The notes: generated from the letters alone by a model not told the origin. Positions 51,562 to 59,462 are shown, counted from the first letter of the stretch. The stretch: DNA of 64,000 nt from Novosphingobium huizhouense (GCF_020179475.1 NZ_JAILXZ010000002.1:186001-250000), one strand, 5' to 3'. Made by a program: numbers and translations.

Positions 51562-51607
51562 TTCACGCGCGGATCGTTACACCCTGCGCGCGTCACCGAA
51601 CGACATG

Positions 51608-51642
51608 AAGCCCCCGGCACTGCAATGCCGGGGGCTTCTTTG
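51608..51642. terminator. Rho-independent terminator after the tail operon
   Basis: A perfect 12-bp stem AAGCCCCCGGCA (51608-51619) with 51626-51637, a 6-nt loop, and CTTTGTT after it. On the minus strand the stem is preceded by the convergent moron gene, so it can serve both directions. Confidence 0.88.
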
Positions 51643-52173
51643 TTACTTCGTTGGGGGCTGCTCCGCTGGAGCTTCGATATCCACTAGGCGCCAGCTCAGC
51701 CCGTCCCTTTGAAACACGAGAACCGGGGGATGGTCGGCTCCCGACGGCACGGCACGAAAGCGTTCGATGCCCTGATGCTCGATCTTCCAATCGACTTCCT
51801 TGCCGGTTTGCTGCGCCCCGCCGCTGTCCTCTTTCAAACGGCCTTTCTCGATCAGCGTCTTGATGCCATCCGGCGTGACGATGCCGTCGATCAGGCCATC
51901 GACCATCGACATCGCCAACATCGCGCCGAACGCCGCAAAACCATTCGCTTCGCCCTTGTTCTGATCCGCCAACTCACCGGCAAGCTTGGCCTTGAATTGC
52001 GACTTCAGGGAATCGCGGATCTTGGGAAAATCCACTCGCTCCTGTAATTCCTGTTTGTCGCCTTCCTTCACGGCATCGCGCAGGCTCGCCATCGCCATCC
52101 CCGGGGACAGTGTATACCACCCTGTGAAGAACAGCGCGGCAGCAGTAATTCCGCCGAAAATCCATTTCTTCAT
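51643..52173 (-). CDS. DUF2939-type membrane-anchored protein (moron)
   Basis: 176 residues: a signal-anchor M-K-K-W-I-F-G-G-I-T-A-A-A-L-F-F-T-G-W-Y, then S-L-R-D-A-V-K-E-G-D-K-Q-E-L-Q-E-R-V-D-F-P, which matches the DUF2939 pattern. The rest faces the periplasm. Being on the minus strand between terminator and repressor, it is likely expressed in the lysogen. Confidence 0.75.
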   Translation of the reverse strand: MKKWIFGGITAAALFFTGWYTLSPGMAMASLRDAVKEGDKQELQERVDFPKIRDSLKSQFKAKLAGELADQNKGEANGFAAFGAMLAMSMVDGLIDGIVTPDGIKTLIEKGRLKEDSGGAQQTGKEVDWKIEHQGIERFRAVPSGADHPPVLVFQRDGLSWRLVDIEAPAEQPPTK

Positions 52174-52183
52174 CTCGCCCCCT

Positions 52184-52531
52184 TCAATCCCAAAGGTTTG
52201 TGGTAGGAACCTCAGGCGGATAATCCTTCTTCGCCGGCGCTCTGCATGCCGCCAACTTCGCGTCGAAATCCCTGACAAGTCCCGTGCGGGCGACGGGCGG
52301 GATCGGACCGGCGGCGGATTTTCCTGCCATCCTCCCGGCCTCAATGGCCTTTGCGCAGGCCTCGCTTACGCCGGTGGTGTAGCTTGAAGGGTCGGTGGGA
52401 TCTGCGCCCTCCTCCAGCTTTGGCTGAGGTACGCGACAGGCAATGGCAGCCGCTGGCAAGTCGTTATGGACGGCCTGCGCACATGCGTCGATCGGCGATG
52501 CCGCGCTAGCCAATAGCAACAGTAACATCAT
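52184..52531 (-). CDS. Small secreted cysteine-containing protein (moron)
   Basis: 115 residues with a signal peptide (M-M-L-L-L-L-L-A-S-A-A-S). The mature part has four cysteines (D-A-C-A, A-C-R, E-A-C-A, A-A-C-R), likely two disulfides in the periplasm. There is no recognised family. It sits in the same orientation between two other exported-protein genes. Confidence 0.65.
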   Translation of the reverse strand: MMLLLLLASAASPIDACAQAVHNDLPAAAIACRVPQPKLEEGADPTDPSSYTTGVSEACAKAIEAGRMAGKSAAGPIPPVARTGLVRDFDAKLAACRAPAKKDYPPEVPTTNLWD

Positions 52532-52548
52532 GGTCCCCTTTCGATGTC

Positions 52549-52824
52549 CTATTCGCAGGCGATGCCATCGCCATCGCGATCAAGCTTTCGGGAATAGCCC
52601 GGATCTCCCGCGCGAATCGGCGCGGCGCCCGCAGCTCTTGCCGACGAACAGTTCGGGTAATAGGCGTCGTCGCCCCCGCCCCGCGGTCCGCCGGCAGCGC
52701 CGCCGTGCGCGCGCCGGCGGCTGTTTCCCGTCGCGCCGGACTTCCGGCCCTTAGCCTGCGCCGTTGAAATGGTGGCAGAAAGCGCCATTCCAAGAAATCC
52801 CGCAACAAATGCTCTGCGGTTCAT
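52549..52824 (-). CDS. Exported Excalibur calcium-binding domain protein (moron)
   Basis: 91 residues: signal peptide (M-N-R-R-A-F-V-A-G-F-L-G-M-A-L-S-A), a Gly/Arg-rich linker, then the Excalibur domain Y-Y-P-N-C-S-S-A-R-A-A-G, ending L-D-R-D-G-D-G-I-A-C-E with the D-x-D-x-D-G calcium loop. Such domains are found on extracellular nucleases and cell-wall proteins; here it stands alone. Confidence 0.85.
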   Translation of the reverse strand: MNRRAFVAGFLGMALSATISTAQAKGRKSGATGNSRRRAHGGAAGGPRGGGDDAYYPNCSSARAAGAAPIRAGDPGYSRKLDRDGDGIACE

Positions 52825-52949
52825 CGTGCTGGCCCGCCTTCCGGGTGGTCATAGCGAAATGGCAACTTGAAAAAGATCAACATGGTATGTCCCCTTCTAC
52901 TGCGCCCGAAGGGAAAGCGCCCGGCATTTGGCCGGTTCACTGCCTGCCT

Positions 52950-53129
52950 CTAATCCAAATCGACAAGCACTTGAACCGATTCGATTATTGCCAGTTCGTC
53001 CAATAATTGTAACAAAACCTTTCGCAATTCGGGCCTTAATTTCCTAAACTGCTCAATGATTTGCAGTTCCTCGTTACTAACAGGGTCGATTGCCACGGTC
53101 TTTTTCCGCAAATGTGGAGTGACTTCCAC
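52950..53129 (-). CDS. Small acidic helical protein downstream of the repressor
   Basis: GTG at 53129 opens a 59-residue frame, M-E-V-T-P-H-L-R-K-K then E-E-L-Q-I-I-E-Q-F-R-K-L-R-P-E-L-R-K-V-L-L-Q-L-L-D-E-L. The frame remains open up to the repressor stop. The segment resembles the C-terminal helix pair found in short XRE repressors. It is AT-rich, co-oriented with the repressor 40 nt away, and could be a second immunity component. The remaining gap 52825-52949 holds nothing else. Confidence 0.55.
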   Translation of the reverse strand: MEVTPHLRKKTVAIDPVSNEELQIIEQFRKLRPELRKVLLQLLDELAIIESVQVLVDLD

Positions 53130-53169
53130 AAATGCTTCAGGAAAAACCCTTACAAATCTTGCAAAAGAG

Positions 53170-53544
53170 TTAATCGCCGGCGCGGCCGAGCGACCTCGTC
53201 AGGCGCTCGATGGTCTCCCGGTCGGCCGGCGACAGCCGCCGCAGCTTGCGCAAAAATTCGGTTTCCTCGGGCGTCATGTGTGGCCCCGGCGGCGGCGCAT
53301 CGGGCGACGGATCATCGATTTCACCCGTCAGGTATGCGGTCGTCGTCTGCAACACCTGCGCGATCTTGTGCAGGTATTTGCTGCCGACCTTATTTCGATG
53401 GATCAGCGAGTTGATCGAAGATTGGGCCACTCCGACCCGTCGCGCCAGCTCGGACTGCGACATGCCCAGCAGCTCAAGCCGTGCAGAGATTCTCTCGCCC
53501 AATGTCATTGGCGCTAGCCTATCGGAAAAGTAATAGGGAGCCAT
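53170..53544 (-). CDS. Phage repressor, XRE-family helix-turn-helix
   Basis: 124 residues with a Cro/CI-type HTH: M-S-Q-S-E-L-A-R-R-V-G-V-A-Q-S-S-I-N-S-L-I. A helical oligomerisation tail follows (E-E-T-E-F-L-R-K-L-R-R-L-S-P-A-D-R-E-T-I-E-R-L). It lacks a LexA/CI peptidase domain, so induction by RecA-mediated self-cleavage is not expected, like P2 C. The start is 53544 or 53508. It is divergent from cro across a 48-bp operator region. Confidence 0.88.
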   Translation of the reverse strand: MAPYYFSDRLAPMTLGERISARLELLGMSQSELARRVGVAQSSINSLIHRNKVGSKYLHKIAQVLQTTTAYLTGEIDDPSPDAPPPGPHMTPEETEFLRKLRRLSPADRETIERLTRSLGRAGD

Positions 53545-53546
53545 AA

Positions 53547-53585
53547 CGTTTTACCGCTTGACCGGGTTAACGCTTTTTCTATAGA
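53547..53585 (+). promoter_or_regulatory. Lysogeny switch: early promoter and operator dyad
   Basis: The early promoter is TTGACC (53558-53563), a 16-nt spacer and TATAGA (53580-53585), only 7 nt before the cro ATG. A 26-bp imperfect dyad (CGTTTTACC and GGGTTAACG arms, 53547-53572) covers the -35 box and is the likely repressor/Cro operator. No Shine-Dalgarno precedes cro, so the early mRNA appears leaderless. Confidence 0.7.
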
Positions 53586-53592
53586 TGCACGT

Positions 53593-53958
53593 ATGGGTGA
53601 AACCTTCCCTCCTGTTGCGGCTCTCGCTAACGCTGTCGAAATCCTCGGCGGGCAGTCGGCCACCGCGCGCTTACTCAAGGTCTCTCAGCCCTCGGTCTGG
53701 AAGTGGCTCAATGGTGGCGGTCGTCTTCCTGGCGAGCACGTCCTCGCGATCGAAGCCGCCACCGGTGTTCCGCGCCATCACCTTCGCCCCGATATCTACC
53801 CCGCCGATCTCGGCCCCGGCCCCGCCTGGAGGCCTGTGTTTCGCGGCGTAGACCTCGGCCTCTCGCCCGTCACTTGCGAACGCGCCGCCGTTTCGCACCG
53901 CCCCACCTTCGACCGGCCCGCCTTCGACCGGCCCACCTTCGACCGGAGCCCCGCGTGA
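53593..53958 (+). CDS. Cro/YdaS-like HTH regulator with C-terminal repeat tail
   Basis: 121 residues; the HTH is A-V-E-I-L-G-G-Q-S-A-T-A-R-L-L-K-V-S-Q-P-S-V-W-K-W-L, as in YdaS/Cro-type regulators, with A-T-G-V-P-R-H-H-L-R-P-D-I-Y after it. The C-terminus carries three [PT]-[TA]-F-D-R repeats encoded by a 15-bp tandem triplication (53902-53946). It is the first gene of the early operon, with a GTGA overlap to the next gene. Confidence 0.85.
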   Translation: MGETFPPVAALANAVEILGGQSATARLLKVSQPSVWKWLNGGGRLPGEHVLAIEAATGVPRHHLRPDIYPADLGPGPAWRPVFRGVDLGLSPVTCERAAVSHRPTFDRPAFDRPTFDRSPA

Positions 53959-54404
53959 CCAAGCGTCGCGAACCGCTCACCTACCAGCTCACGCTCACCC
54001 GCGTTGCCGGGCTGATCGGGTGGGATCGCGTCGCGCATATCTGCGGCGTGCGCGAACGCGCCGCGCGCAACTGGTCCGAGATGGAGACCGAAAGCGAAAT
54101 CCGCATGATCGACGCCGAGCGGCTCGATCGCGCCTGTCTCGAACACGGCGCCACGATCGCGCCGTTCTACCACCTCTACGGCGAACGGCTCGGCATTGCC
54201 GCCAACCTCCATTCCGCGCCCGGCATGGCGCGCGCCGCCGCCTGTGCCGCCAAGGAAAGCGGCGAGGCGGTGGCCGCGCTGATCGATGCGGTCGGCTCGA
54301 ACGATCCCGCCGTGCGCCGCCGCGCCCGCGCCGAGGCCGAGGAAGCGATCGAGGCGCTGCGCCACGCGCTCGCCGCGATCGACAAGCACGAGAAGGAGGG
54401 CTGA
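53955..54404 (+). CDS. Phage early regulator, CII-like
   Basis: 149 residues from a GTG overlapping the cro stop. V-A-G-L-I-G-W-D-R-V-A-H-I-C-G-V-R-E-R-A-A-R-N-W looks like a DNA-binding helix-turn-helix; the C-terminal half is a long alanine-rich helix with a coiled-coil pattern (A-R-A-E-A-E-E-A-I-E-A-L). The position after cro and the build recall CII/CP76-type regulators of P2-like phages. The assignment is tentative. Confidence 0.6.
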   Translation: MTKRREPLTYQLTLTRVAGLIGWDRVAHICGVRERAARNWSEMETESEIRMIDAERLDRACLEHGATIAPFYHLYGERLGIAANLHSAPGMARAAACAAKESGEAVAALIDAVGSNDPAVRRRARAEAEEAIEALRHALAAIDKHEKEG

Positions 54405-54409
54405 GCGCC

Positions 54410-54811
54410 ATGGGGGGGCACTTTCCCATTGCTGGCTTCGAAGGAACCGAGGTTCCCGGCGATGCGCTCCTCATGGGCGCGCAGCCTTCGCGCACCGGCA
54501 AGCTGCGCTGCCCCCATTGTCGCGCCGTGGGCGACAAGCGCAGCAGCCAGTCGGTCAGCGATACGCACCGCGTGATCCACTATGCCTGCAGCAACGTCGC
54601 CTGCGGCCACACCTGGCGCGCCAGCGAGAGCTACGAATACGGCCTTTCGCCCAGCGCCATCCCCGATCCCCGCGTCAACCTGCCGCTGCGCCCCATGGCG
54701 CGCCAGGACGTGCTCGAAGCCATGGCCGCGCGCGATCCCGCGCAGCCTGGCCTGTTCGATCCCAACCCGATTGATCCGCCGCCGCTTCCACCGCCCGAAG
54801 CGCCCGGCTGA
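54410..54811 (+). CDS. Ogr/Delta-type late-gene transcription activator
   Basis: 133 residues. C34-P-H-C37 and C60-x4-C65 form the exact P2 Ogr zinc-finger spacing C-x2-C-x22-C-x4-C. P2 Ogr is 72 residues; this protein has extra N-terminal (about 30) and Pro-rich C-terminal extensions. It is expected to bind the TTGT-N13-ACAA dyads and recruit RNA polymerase to late promoters. It lies in the early operon rather than behind D. The next 104 bp before 54916 contain no gene. Confidence 0.88.
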   Translation: MGGHFPIAGFEGTEVPGDALLMGAQPSRTGKLRCPHCRAVGDKRSSQSVSDTHRVIHYACSNVACGHTWRASESYEYGLSPSAIPDPRVNLPLRPMARQDVLEAMAARDPAQPGLFDPNPIDPPPLPPPEAPG

Positions 54812-54915
54812 TCCGATCTTCTGATCGCAGCCTGACCTAGCCCGCCGAAAATTCAACCGCCCGCGCCGGACCTCGCTTCCGGCCGCGGGAAAGTCTTGCC
54901 CGAAAGGAATTGCCG

Positions 54916-55131
54916 ATGCCCGCAACTGCCCGGCCGCGTTCCGCCGCCAAGCCGCCCGCCGTCCAGCTCCTGTCGTTCGAATGCAACGGCTGCGGCGCGA
55001 TGCACCAGTCGCCCGATGCCAACGTGCCCGTGGGCTGGTCCACCCGCGAAGGGTCCGCCTGGTGCGGCGATTGCACCCGCGCCGGCATCCCGCAGCGCAC
55101 CTTGCGCGCGCCCGGACGGAGGGCCGCGTGA
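54916..55131 (+). CDS. Small zinc-finger phage protein
   Basis: 71 residues with F-E-C-N-G-C-G-A-M-H and W-C-G-D-C-T, two C-x2-C pairs forming a likely zinc finger. A ribosome site (AAAGGAAT) precedes the ATG at 54916. The stop touches the next start. The role is unknown, possibly an early-phase nucleic-acid binder. Confidence 0.6.
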   Translation: MPATARPRSAAKPPAVQLLSFECNGCGAMHQSPDANVPVGWSTREGSAWCGDCTRAGIPQRTLRAPGRRAA

Positions 55132-55508
55132 TGGGCGCCGGTCGCAGCTACCTGTGGGGGCAGGAATACACCGAAGGTCTTGCCTCGGCGCGCGCTTGGC
55201 GCATCCGAATGAAGCCGTACTTCGATGCGCTCTATGGGGCTGAGGAAAAGGGCAAAAGCGACCTTCGGCAGGGGATTACGCCCGCCGCACATGCCGTTCT
55301 CGACATGCTCGACGAAGCCCGCCCGCGCTGGTTGCGCGCTCCTGCCGGCCGAGCCGACCACATCAACAACGTCCGCGCCATGCTCGAACCGGCAGGGCGC
55401 CTGCCCGATGCTGTGATGATCGATTGCGTCCTGGCGAGCGCAGCACACCTGATCTTCTGCGCCGAGCAGATGCTCGCTTTTCGCGCGCAAGAAAGCGCTG
55501 CGGCATGA
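55131..55508 (+). CDS. Phage early hypothetical protein
   Basis: 125 residues, mixed helical, starting M-G-A-G-R-S-Y-L-W-G-Q-E-Y-T. No motif is recognised. It overlaps its neighbours by 1 and 4 bases, so it is translated as part of a tightly coupled early operon. Confidence 0.6.
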   Translation: MGAGRSYLWGQEYTEGLASARAWRIRMKPYFDALYGAEEKGKSDLRQGITPAAHAVLDMLDEARPRWLRAPAGRADHINNVRAMLEPAGRLPDAVMIDCVLASAAHLIFCAEQMLAFRAQESAAA

Positions 55509-55705
55509 ACCGTCTGCTCACCGCCGCGGAGATCGCCGAGCAGCGCCGCCTCGACGAACTCGAACTGCAGATCGACCGCAACCGCGACGTCGCACTCACC
55601 GGCGCCGAAATCGCTGGCGTGCTCGGCTTCACCGCTGCCTTTGTCGTGCTGCTCTGGATGGGGGCCGGCTGCGCCCCTGCCCTGTGCCCGGGGCTTTTCG
55701 CATGA
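55505..55705 (+). CDS. Small single-pass membrane protein (early)
   Basis: 66 residues: an amphipathic helical half (A-A-E-I-A-E-Q-R-R-L-D-E-L-E-L-Q-I) followed by a transmembrane segment (V-L-G-F-T-A-A-F-V-V-L-L-W-M-G). Early membrane proteins in temperate phages often serve superinfection exclusion, but nothing here proves it. Confidence 0.55.
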   Translation: MNRLLTAAEIAEQRRLDELELQIDRNRDVALTGAEIAGVLGFTAAFVVLLWMGAGCAPALCPGLFA

Positions 55706-55848
55706 TGCGCGAGGGAGACCAGGGCGGCCTGCGGCACGCCGCCTGCCGCCTGCTCGCCGGCCCGGCCGGCATTGTGGCGCTGCTTGCCACAAGTGCACTC
55801 GCTGGCGCCGGATGGGGCTGGGCGTCGATCTGGCTTGGGGGCTTCTGA
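55702..55848 (+). CDS. Tiny membrane protein (early)
   Basis: 48 residues overlapping both neighbours (ATGA and TGATG). The second half is hydrophobic (A-G-I-V-A-L-L-A-T-S-A-L-A-G-A-G-W-G-W-A). It forms a pair with the preceding membrane protein. The function is unknown. Confidence 0.5.
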   Translation: MMREGDQGGLRHAACRLLAGPAGIVALLATSALAGAGWGWASIWLGGF

Positions 55849-56036
55849 TGGGACGCCAGATGCCGATCGCCCACCAGCGCCAACGCCGCGCGGCCCTCCT
55901 CGCCCTGCAAACCCAGCGCGCGCTCGCCCCGGCCGAGTCCGACGAACTCGCCAGCCTCGAGCACCGCGCCTACATGCGCGACTGGCGCGCCCTGCAGCGC
56001 GCCAAGGCCTACGCTCGGCGGAGGCCCGCGCTGTGA
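55848..56036 (+). CDS. Small basic hypothetical protein (early)
   Basis: 62 residues, Arg/Ala-rich and helical (H-Q-R-Q-R-R-A-A-L-L-A-L-Q), with no cysteine. It is coupled by overlaps on both sides. It could bind nucleic acid, by charge only. Confidence 0.5.
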   Translation: MGRQMPIAHQRQRRAALLALQTQRALAPAESDELASLEHRAYMRDWRALQRAKAYARRRPAL

Positions 56037-56569
56037 GCCACGCCAAGCCCACGCTCGGTTATCCGAGCCGCACGGCAGCTGTCGCCGCCTTGCAGGCGCA
56101 AGGGCTCAGCAACGGCGATATCGCCGCCAAATTGGGCATTTCGACCAGCACGGTCACCGCGCTCAAGGGGAAGGCTAGCAAGCCCTCCACTCGCCTTACG
56201 AGCGAGCAGATCGATGATCTGGTCGAGCGTCGTGAGCGGGGATGGTCCTACCAACGCCTTGCCAGAAGGTACGGCGTTTCGCCCGGTGCAGTGCACTACC
56301 AGTGCCTTAAGCACGGTGCGATCTCGCCTCGCCAGCGTCGCCACCCTGTGCCGACCGAGCCTCGCGTTGACGGTGTCCGCGCGGGCAAACCGCAGCGCCG
56401 TTTCACTGCCGACGAAGATCGCGCGTTGCTGGCGTTCGAGGCGCAGGGCCTTTCCTATGCCGAAATCGCCCGCCGGAGCGGCCGTGCTCTTACATCGGTC
56501 CGCATCCGCTTGATGACCCTCGCGCTCCACGAAGAGATCCCGACCTTCCCATCGGGAGCCGCCGCGTGA
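56033..56569 (+). CDS. Multi-HTH DNA-binding protein (early)
   Basis: 178 residues from GTG 56033, with three helix-turn-helix-like segments: G-L-S-N-G-D-I-A-A-K-L-G-I-S-T-S-T-V-T-A-L; W-S-Y-Q-R-L-A-R-R-Y-G-V-S-P-G-A-V-H; and G-L-S-Y-A-E-I-A-R-R-S-G-R-A-L-T-S-V-R. It resembles GcrA-like or resolvase-type HTH regulators. It may control early transcription or bind the origin. It is one of few candidates for a replication role. Confidence 0.6.
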   Translation: MSHAKPTLGYPSRTAAVAALQAQGLSNGDIAAKLGISTSTVTALKGKASKPSTRLTSEQIDDLVERRERGWSYQRLARRYGVSPGAVHYQCLKHGAISPRQRRHPVPTEPRVDGVRAGKPQRRFTADEDRALLAFEAQGLSYAEIARRSGRALTSVRIRLMTLALHEEIPTFPSGAAA

Positions 56570-56712
56570 CTGCCCCGGCCTGGAAGCCCGCGCGCTGCGC
56601 CTGCGGCGCGCTGCATCCCACCTTCTCGCTCGATGGTACGCGCGGACCATGGCGCTGCCGTGCCTGCCATGATCTCGCCGCCAATCCGCCGGTGCAGGAG
56701 CAGCTGCTGTGA
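56566..56712 (+). CDS. Tiny zinc-ribbon protein (early)
   Basis: 48 residues from GTG 56566, overlapping both neighbours. C-A-C-G-A-L-H-P and C-R-A-C-H-D-L form a zinc-ribbon-like pair. The function is unknown. Confidence 0.5.
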   Translation: MTAPAWKPARCACGALHPTFSLDGTRGPWRCRACHDLAANPPVQEQLL

Positions 56713-57443
56713 GGGGCGCCCAGAACTGCTCCACCGCCGTCATGCAGCGCCGCCTGCGCGACGATGTGCCCGATCAGCTCGATTACTTCCCCACGCCGCC
56801 CTGGGCGACGCGCGCACTCTGCGAATTCCTGATCGAACGCTGCAGCGAACCGCTCGACATGTTCCGCGCGTGGGAGCCGGCCTGCGGCGAAGGCCACATG
56901 GCGCGCCCGCTCGCCGAGTACTTCGAGAGCGTCACTGCCACCGATGTCTATCGCTATGGCGACGATCACGGGATCTACGACTTCCTCGGCGATGCCCCGA
57001 GATATTGCGAGGCCGACTGGATCATCACCAACCCGCCCTACAACGTCGGCGCGCGGTTCGTGGAAAAGGCGCTCACCCGGGCGCGGCGCGGCGTCGCCAT
57101 GTTCGTGCGCAGCGCCTTCACCGAAGGCGAGAGCCGCTACCCCGATCTCTTCGCACCGCCGGTCGCCCCGGCCTACGTGCTGACCTTCAGCGAGCGCGTG
57201 CCGCTGCTCAAGGGCCGGCTGATCCGGAAGGGCGCGCCCGATCCCTTCAACCTCGATGAAGATGGCAAGCCGCGGAAGGTCAGCAGCGCCACCAGCTACG
57301 CCTGGATCGTGTGGATGCCGGGCTGCCACGACACCCGGCACCGCTGGATCGCCCCCGGCACCTTCAAGCGCCTCGATCGGCCGGGCGACTACCCCGCCTA
57401 CGCCCTCCCCCTCTCCACCGCCATGGAAGGATCCTTGCTGTGA
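56709..57443 (+). CDS. DNA methyltransferase-like protein (N6-adenine type)
   Basis: 244 residues. The SAM-binding motif is W-E-P-A-C-G-E-G-H-M and the catalytic motif is I-T-N-P-P-Y-N, as in amino-methyltransferases. The order motif I then IV and the short length suggest an orphan phage methylase with a small or absent target-recognition domain. It is the second methylase of the prophage, in addition to the Dam-type enzyme at 23879. It starts with GTG overlapping the preceding stop. Confidence 0.82.
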   Translation: MRGAQNCSTAVMQRRLRDDVPDQLDYFPTPPWATRALCEFLIERCSEPLDMFRAWEPACGEGHMARPLAEYFESVTATDVYRYGDDHGIYDFLGDAPRYCEADWIITNPPYNVGARFVEKALTRARRGVAMFVRSAFTEGESRYPDLFAPPVAPAYVLTFSERVPLLKGRLIRKGAPDPFNLDEDGKPRKVSSATSYAWIVWMPGCHDTRHRWIAPGTFKRLDRPGDYPAYALPLSTAMEGSLL

Positions 57444-57748
57444 TCACCAACAGAAAGCTTGTCACCCTGCGCCGCCTGCAGGTCGCCTCGGCCGCGCTTG
57501 CCGTGACCCTGCTCGCCCTCGCCCTCGCCGGCTGCGGCCCCGATCGCGCCAAAGTTGCGCGCGACGTCGAAGACTACGGCTTCACCGACGTCCGCATCGG
57601 CGATCGGGAATTCTGGCGCTGCGGCAAGGATGATTCCTGGGGCTTCCGCTTCACCGCAGTGAACCCGCTCGGCCGCGAAGTGCACGGCGTCGTCTGCGGC
57701 GGCGCGTTCAAGGGCGCCACCGTCCGCATGACGGGAGGCGCAGCATGA
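57440..57748 (+). CDS. Putative phage-encoded lipoprotein
   Basis: 102 residues. The N-terminus is basic, then hydrophobic, with lipobox L-A-L-A-G-C; the mature part has two further cysteines. An early-operon lipoprotein could mask receptors or act in superinfection immunity, as known for some temperate phages. That role is inference only. Confidence 0.65.
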   Translation: MITNRKLVTLRRLQVASAALAVTLLALALAGCGPDRAKVARDVEDYGFTDVRIGDREFWRCGKDDSWGFRFTAVNPLGREVHGVVCGGAFKGATVRMTGGAA

Positions 57749-58299
57749 GCAAGGTCTTCGTCACAACCTATGAGGTCATTGGCGACCTCGATCTGCTCAA
57801 CCTGCACTATGCTGCAGATGAGGCAGCCGTTGCTGCGCATTGGGCCTATGTCGAAGGCATCGGCGCCAGCGGCTTCCGGCCCAGCCAAGCCGGCGGCGTG
57901 GCCTCGGTCTTCTTTGAAACTCTGCCTCAAGGCTGGCGAAAGATTGGCGCGGACAAGGGGCGTATCGAAGCCGTGCCCCTGAAGAGCACCAAGGTCGGCA
58001 AGGCTGCTGCGGCGACGATCGCCGACCTTCCGCGGAAGCCCAAGGCCAGCGCTCTCGCAGCAAGCTATGGTTACAACCCCCCGCTGTGCGCGATGGACGG
58101 GACTTACATCTACTTCCCGAGCGAAATTCAGGTGCTGCATCCTGTCAAGCGCACCTTCCTGCGCTTGCCGCGCTTCCCCGAAGACGGCTTCGAGCCTGAT
58201 GAAACGCGGCTGCGGGCGGTCCCTGAAAGTGAGCTGATGGCCGCGATCGAAGCGCACAACGCCGAGGTCAATCGCCTGCGCGAAGGCGGTGCGGCGTGA
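57745..58299 (+). CDS. Phage early hypothetical protein
   Basis: 184 residues, M-S-K-V-F-V-T-T-Y-E-V-I-G-D-L-D-L-L-N onwards, with no recognised domain. It is coupled to both neighbours by 4-base overlaps. Codon use is like that of the rest of the early operon. Confidence 0.6.
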   Translation: MSKVFVTTYEVIGDLDLLNLHYAADEAAVAAHWAYVEGIGASGFRPSQAGGVASVFFETLPQGWRKIGADKGRIEAVPLKSTKVGKAAAATIADLPRKPKASALAASYGYNPPLCAMDGTYIYFPSEIQVLHPVKRTFLRLPRFPEDGFEPDETRLRAVPESELMAAIEAHNAEVNRLREGGAA

Positions 58300-59462
58300 G
58301 CGACCGCACCAAGATCGAATGGGCCGACGCAACCGTCAACGCAATCGACGGCTGCAGCGTCACCAGCCCCGGCTGCACCAACTGCTATGCGATGAAGCAG
58401 GCGCATCGGGTCGATGCGCGGCGCGGCCTGACGGTGCAGAGCAAGGGCGGCATGGTCTGGACGGGCGTGACCCGGTTCAACGAGAAGGCGCTCCTTCAGC
58501 CGCTCAAGTGGAAGCGCCCGCGCCGCATTTTCTGGAACGCGCACGGCGACACCTTTCACGACAGCGTGCCAGACGAATGGATCGACCGCATCTTCGCCGT
58601 CGCCGCGCTGACGCCGCAGCACACGCACATGATCCTGACGAAGCGCAGCGCCCGGATGCGGCGCTACGTTGAGGACCGCGCGATGACCGGGGCAGGTATC
58701 CTGATCGCTATGGGCGATCTGTGCGACCTCTCCGTCAATGACCGTTGCATCAAGCTGCTCGGCATCGACGAGCGGACGACGATGGACAAGGCCCGTCCGC
58801 TCCCCAACGTCTGGCTAGGCGTCTCGGTCGAGGACCAGGCGCGCGCCGACGAGCGCATTCCCGATCTGCTCGCCACCCCCGCCGCCGTGCGCTTCCTGTC
58901 CTGCGAGCCGCTGCTCGGGCCGGTGGATTTGACGGCAATCCCTTGGCCGGAACACTGGCCGCGCTGCGAATGTCTGCAGGGCGACCCTCGTTACGACGCG
59001 CTCGAATCTTCGGTCTATTGCCCAGGCTGCTGCGAAGGACCGGAGGCGATGGATGCACCTGCGGTCGACTGGGTAATCGTCGGGGGCGAGAGCGGCCCGA
59101 ACGCCCGCCCGATGCACCCGGATTGGGCGCGGTCCCTGCGCGATCAGTGCGCCGACGCTGGCGTGCCGTTCCACTTCAAGCAGTGGGGCGAGTGGGCTCC
59201 GATCTGCGAAATGACCGAAAAGCTGATCGACGGATGTTACCACCCGGCACCCGAGCGCGATCCTGAAGCATCGCGCCGGTGCAAGGTCGATCAGTGTGTT
59301 CTGCACGCCGATGGCGAGCGCTTTGACGGCCGCGCGATGTTCGAGCTCGGCGCCTTTCTTGCCGGTAAGCGCGCGATGACCATGATGAAGGTCGGCAAGC
59401 GAACCGCCGGTCGCCTGCTCGATGGCATCGAGCACAACGAGATGCCCGAGGTGCAGCCATGA
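58296..59462 (+). CDS. Phage Gp37/Gp68 family protein (DUF5131)
   Basis: 388 residues. The signature C-S-V-T-S-P-G-C-T-N-C-Y-A near residue 20 gives three closely spaced cysteines, and the later W-V-I-V-G-G-E-S-G-P-N-A-R-P-M and F-F-K-Q-W-G-type segments are typical of DUF5131. The cysteine cluster recalls a metal or Fe-S site. The biochemical function of the family is not known. An inserted cysteine-rich segment (R-C-E-C-L-Q, C-P-G-C-C-E) near residue 230 could hold a second metal. Confidence 0.88.
   Translation: MSDRTKIEWADATVNAIDGCSVTSPGCTNCYAMKQAHRVDARRGLTVQSKGGMVWTGVTRFNEKALLQPLKWKRPRRIFWNAHGDTFHDSVPDEWIDRIFAVAALTPQHTHMILTKRSARMRRYVEDRAMTGAGILIAMGDLCDLSVNDRCIKLLGIDERTTMDKARPLPNVWLGVSVEDQARADERIPDLLATPAAVRFLSCEPLLGPVDLTAIPWPEHWPRCECLQGDPRYDALESSVYCPGCCEGPEAMDAPAVDWVIVGGESGPNARPMHPDWARSLRDQCADAGVPFHFKQWGEWAPICEMTEKLIDGCYHPAPERDPEASRRCKVDQCVLHADGERFDGRAMFELGAFLAGKRAMTMMKVGKRTAGRLLDGIEHNEMPEVQP

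Noticed and set aside
51541..51600. A fifth dyad-like stretch after gene D (GTTAC and GTCAC)
   Set aside because: The outer TTGT/ACAA arms are missing and it lies before a terminator, not a promoter.
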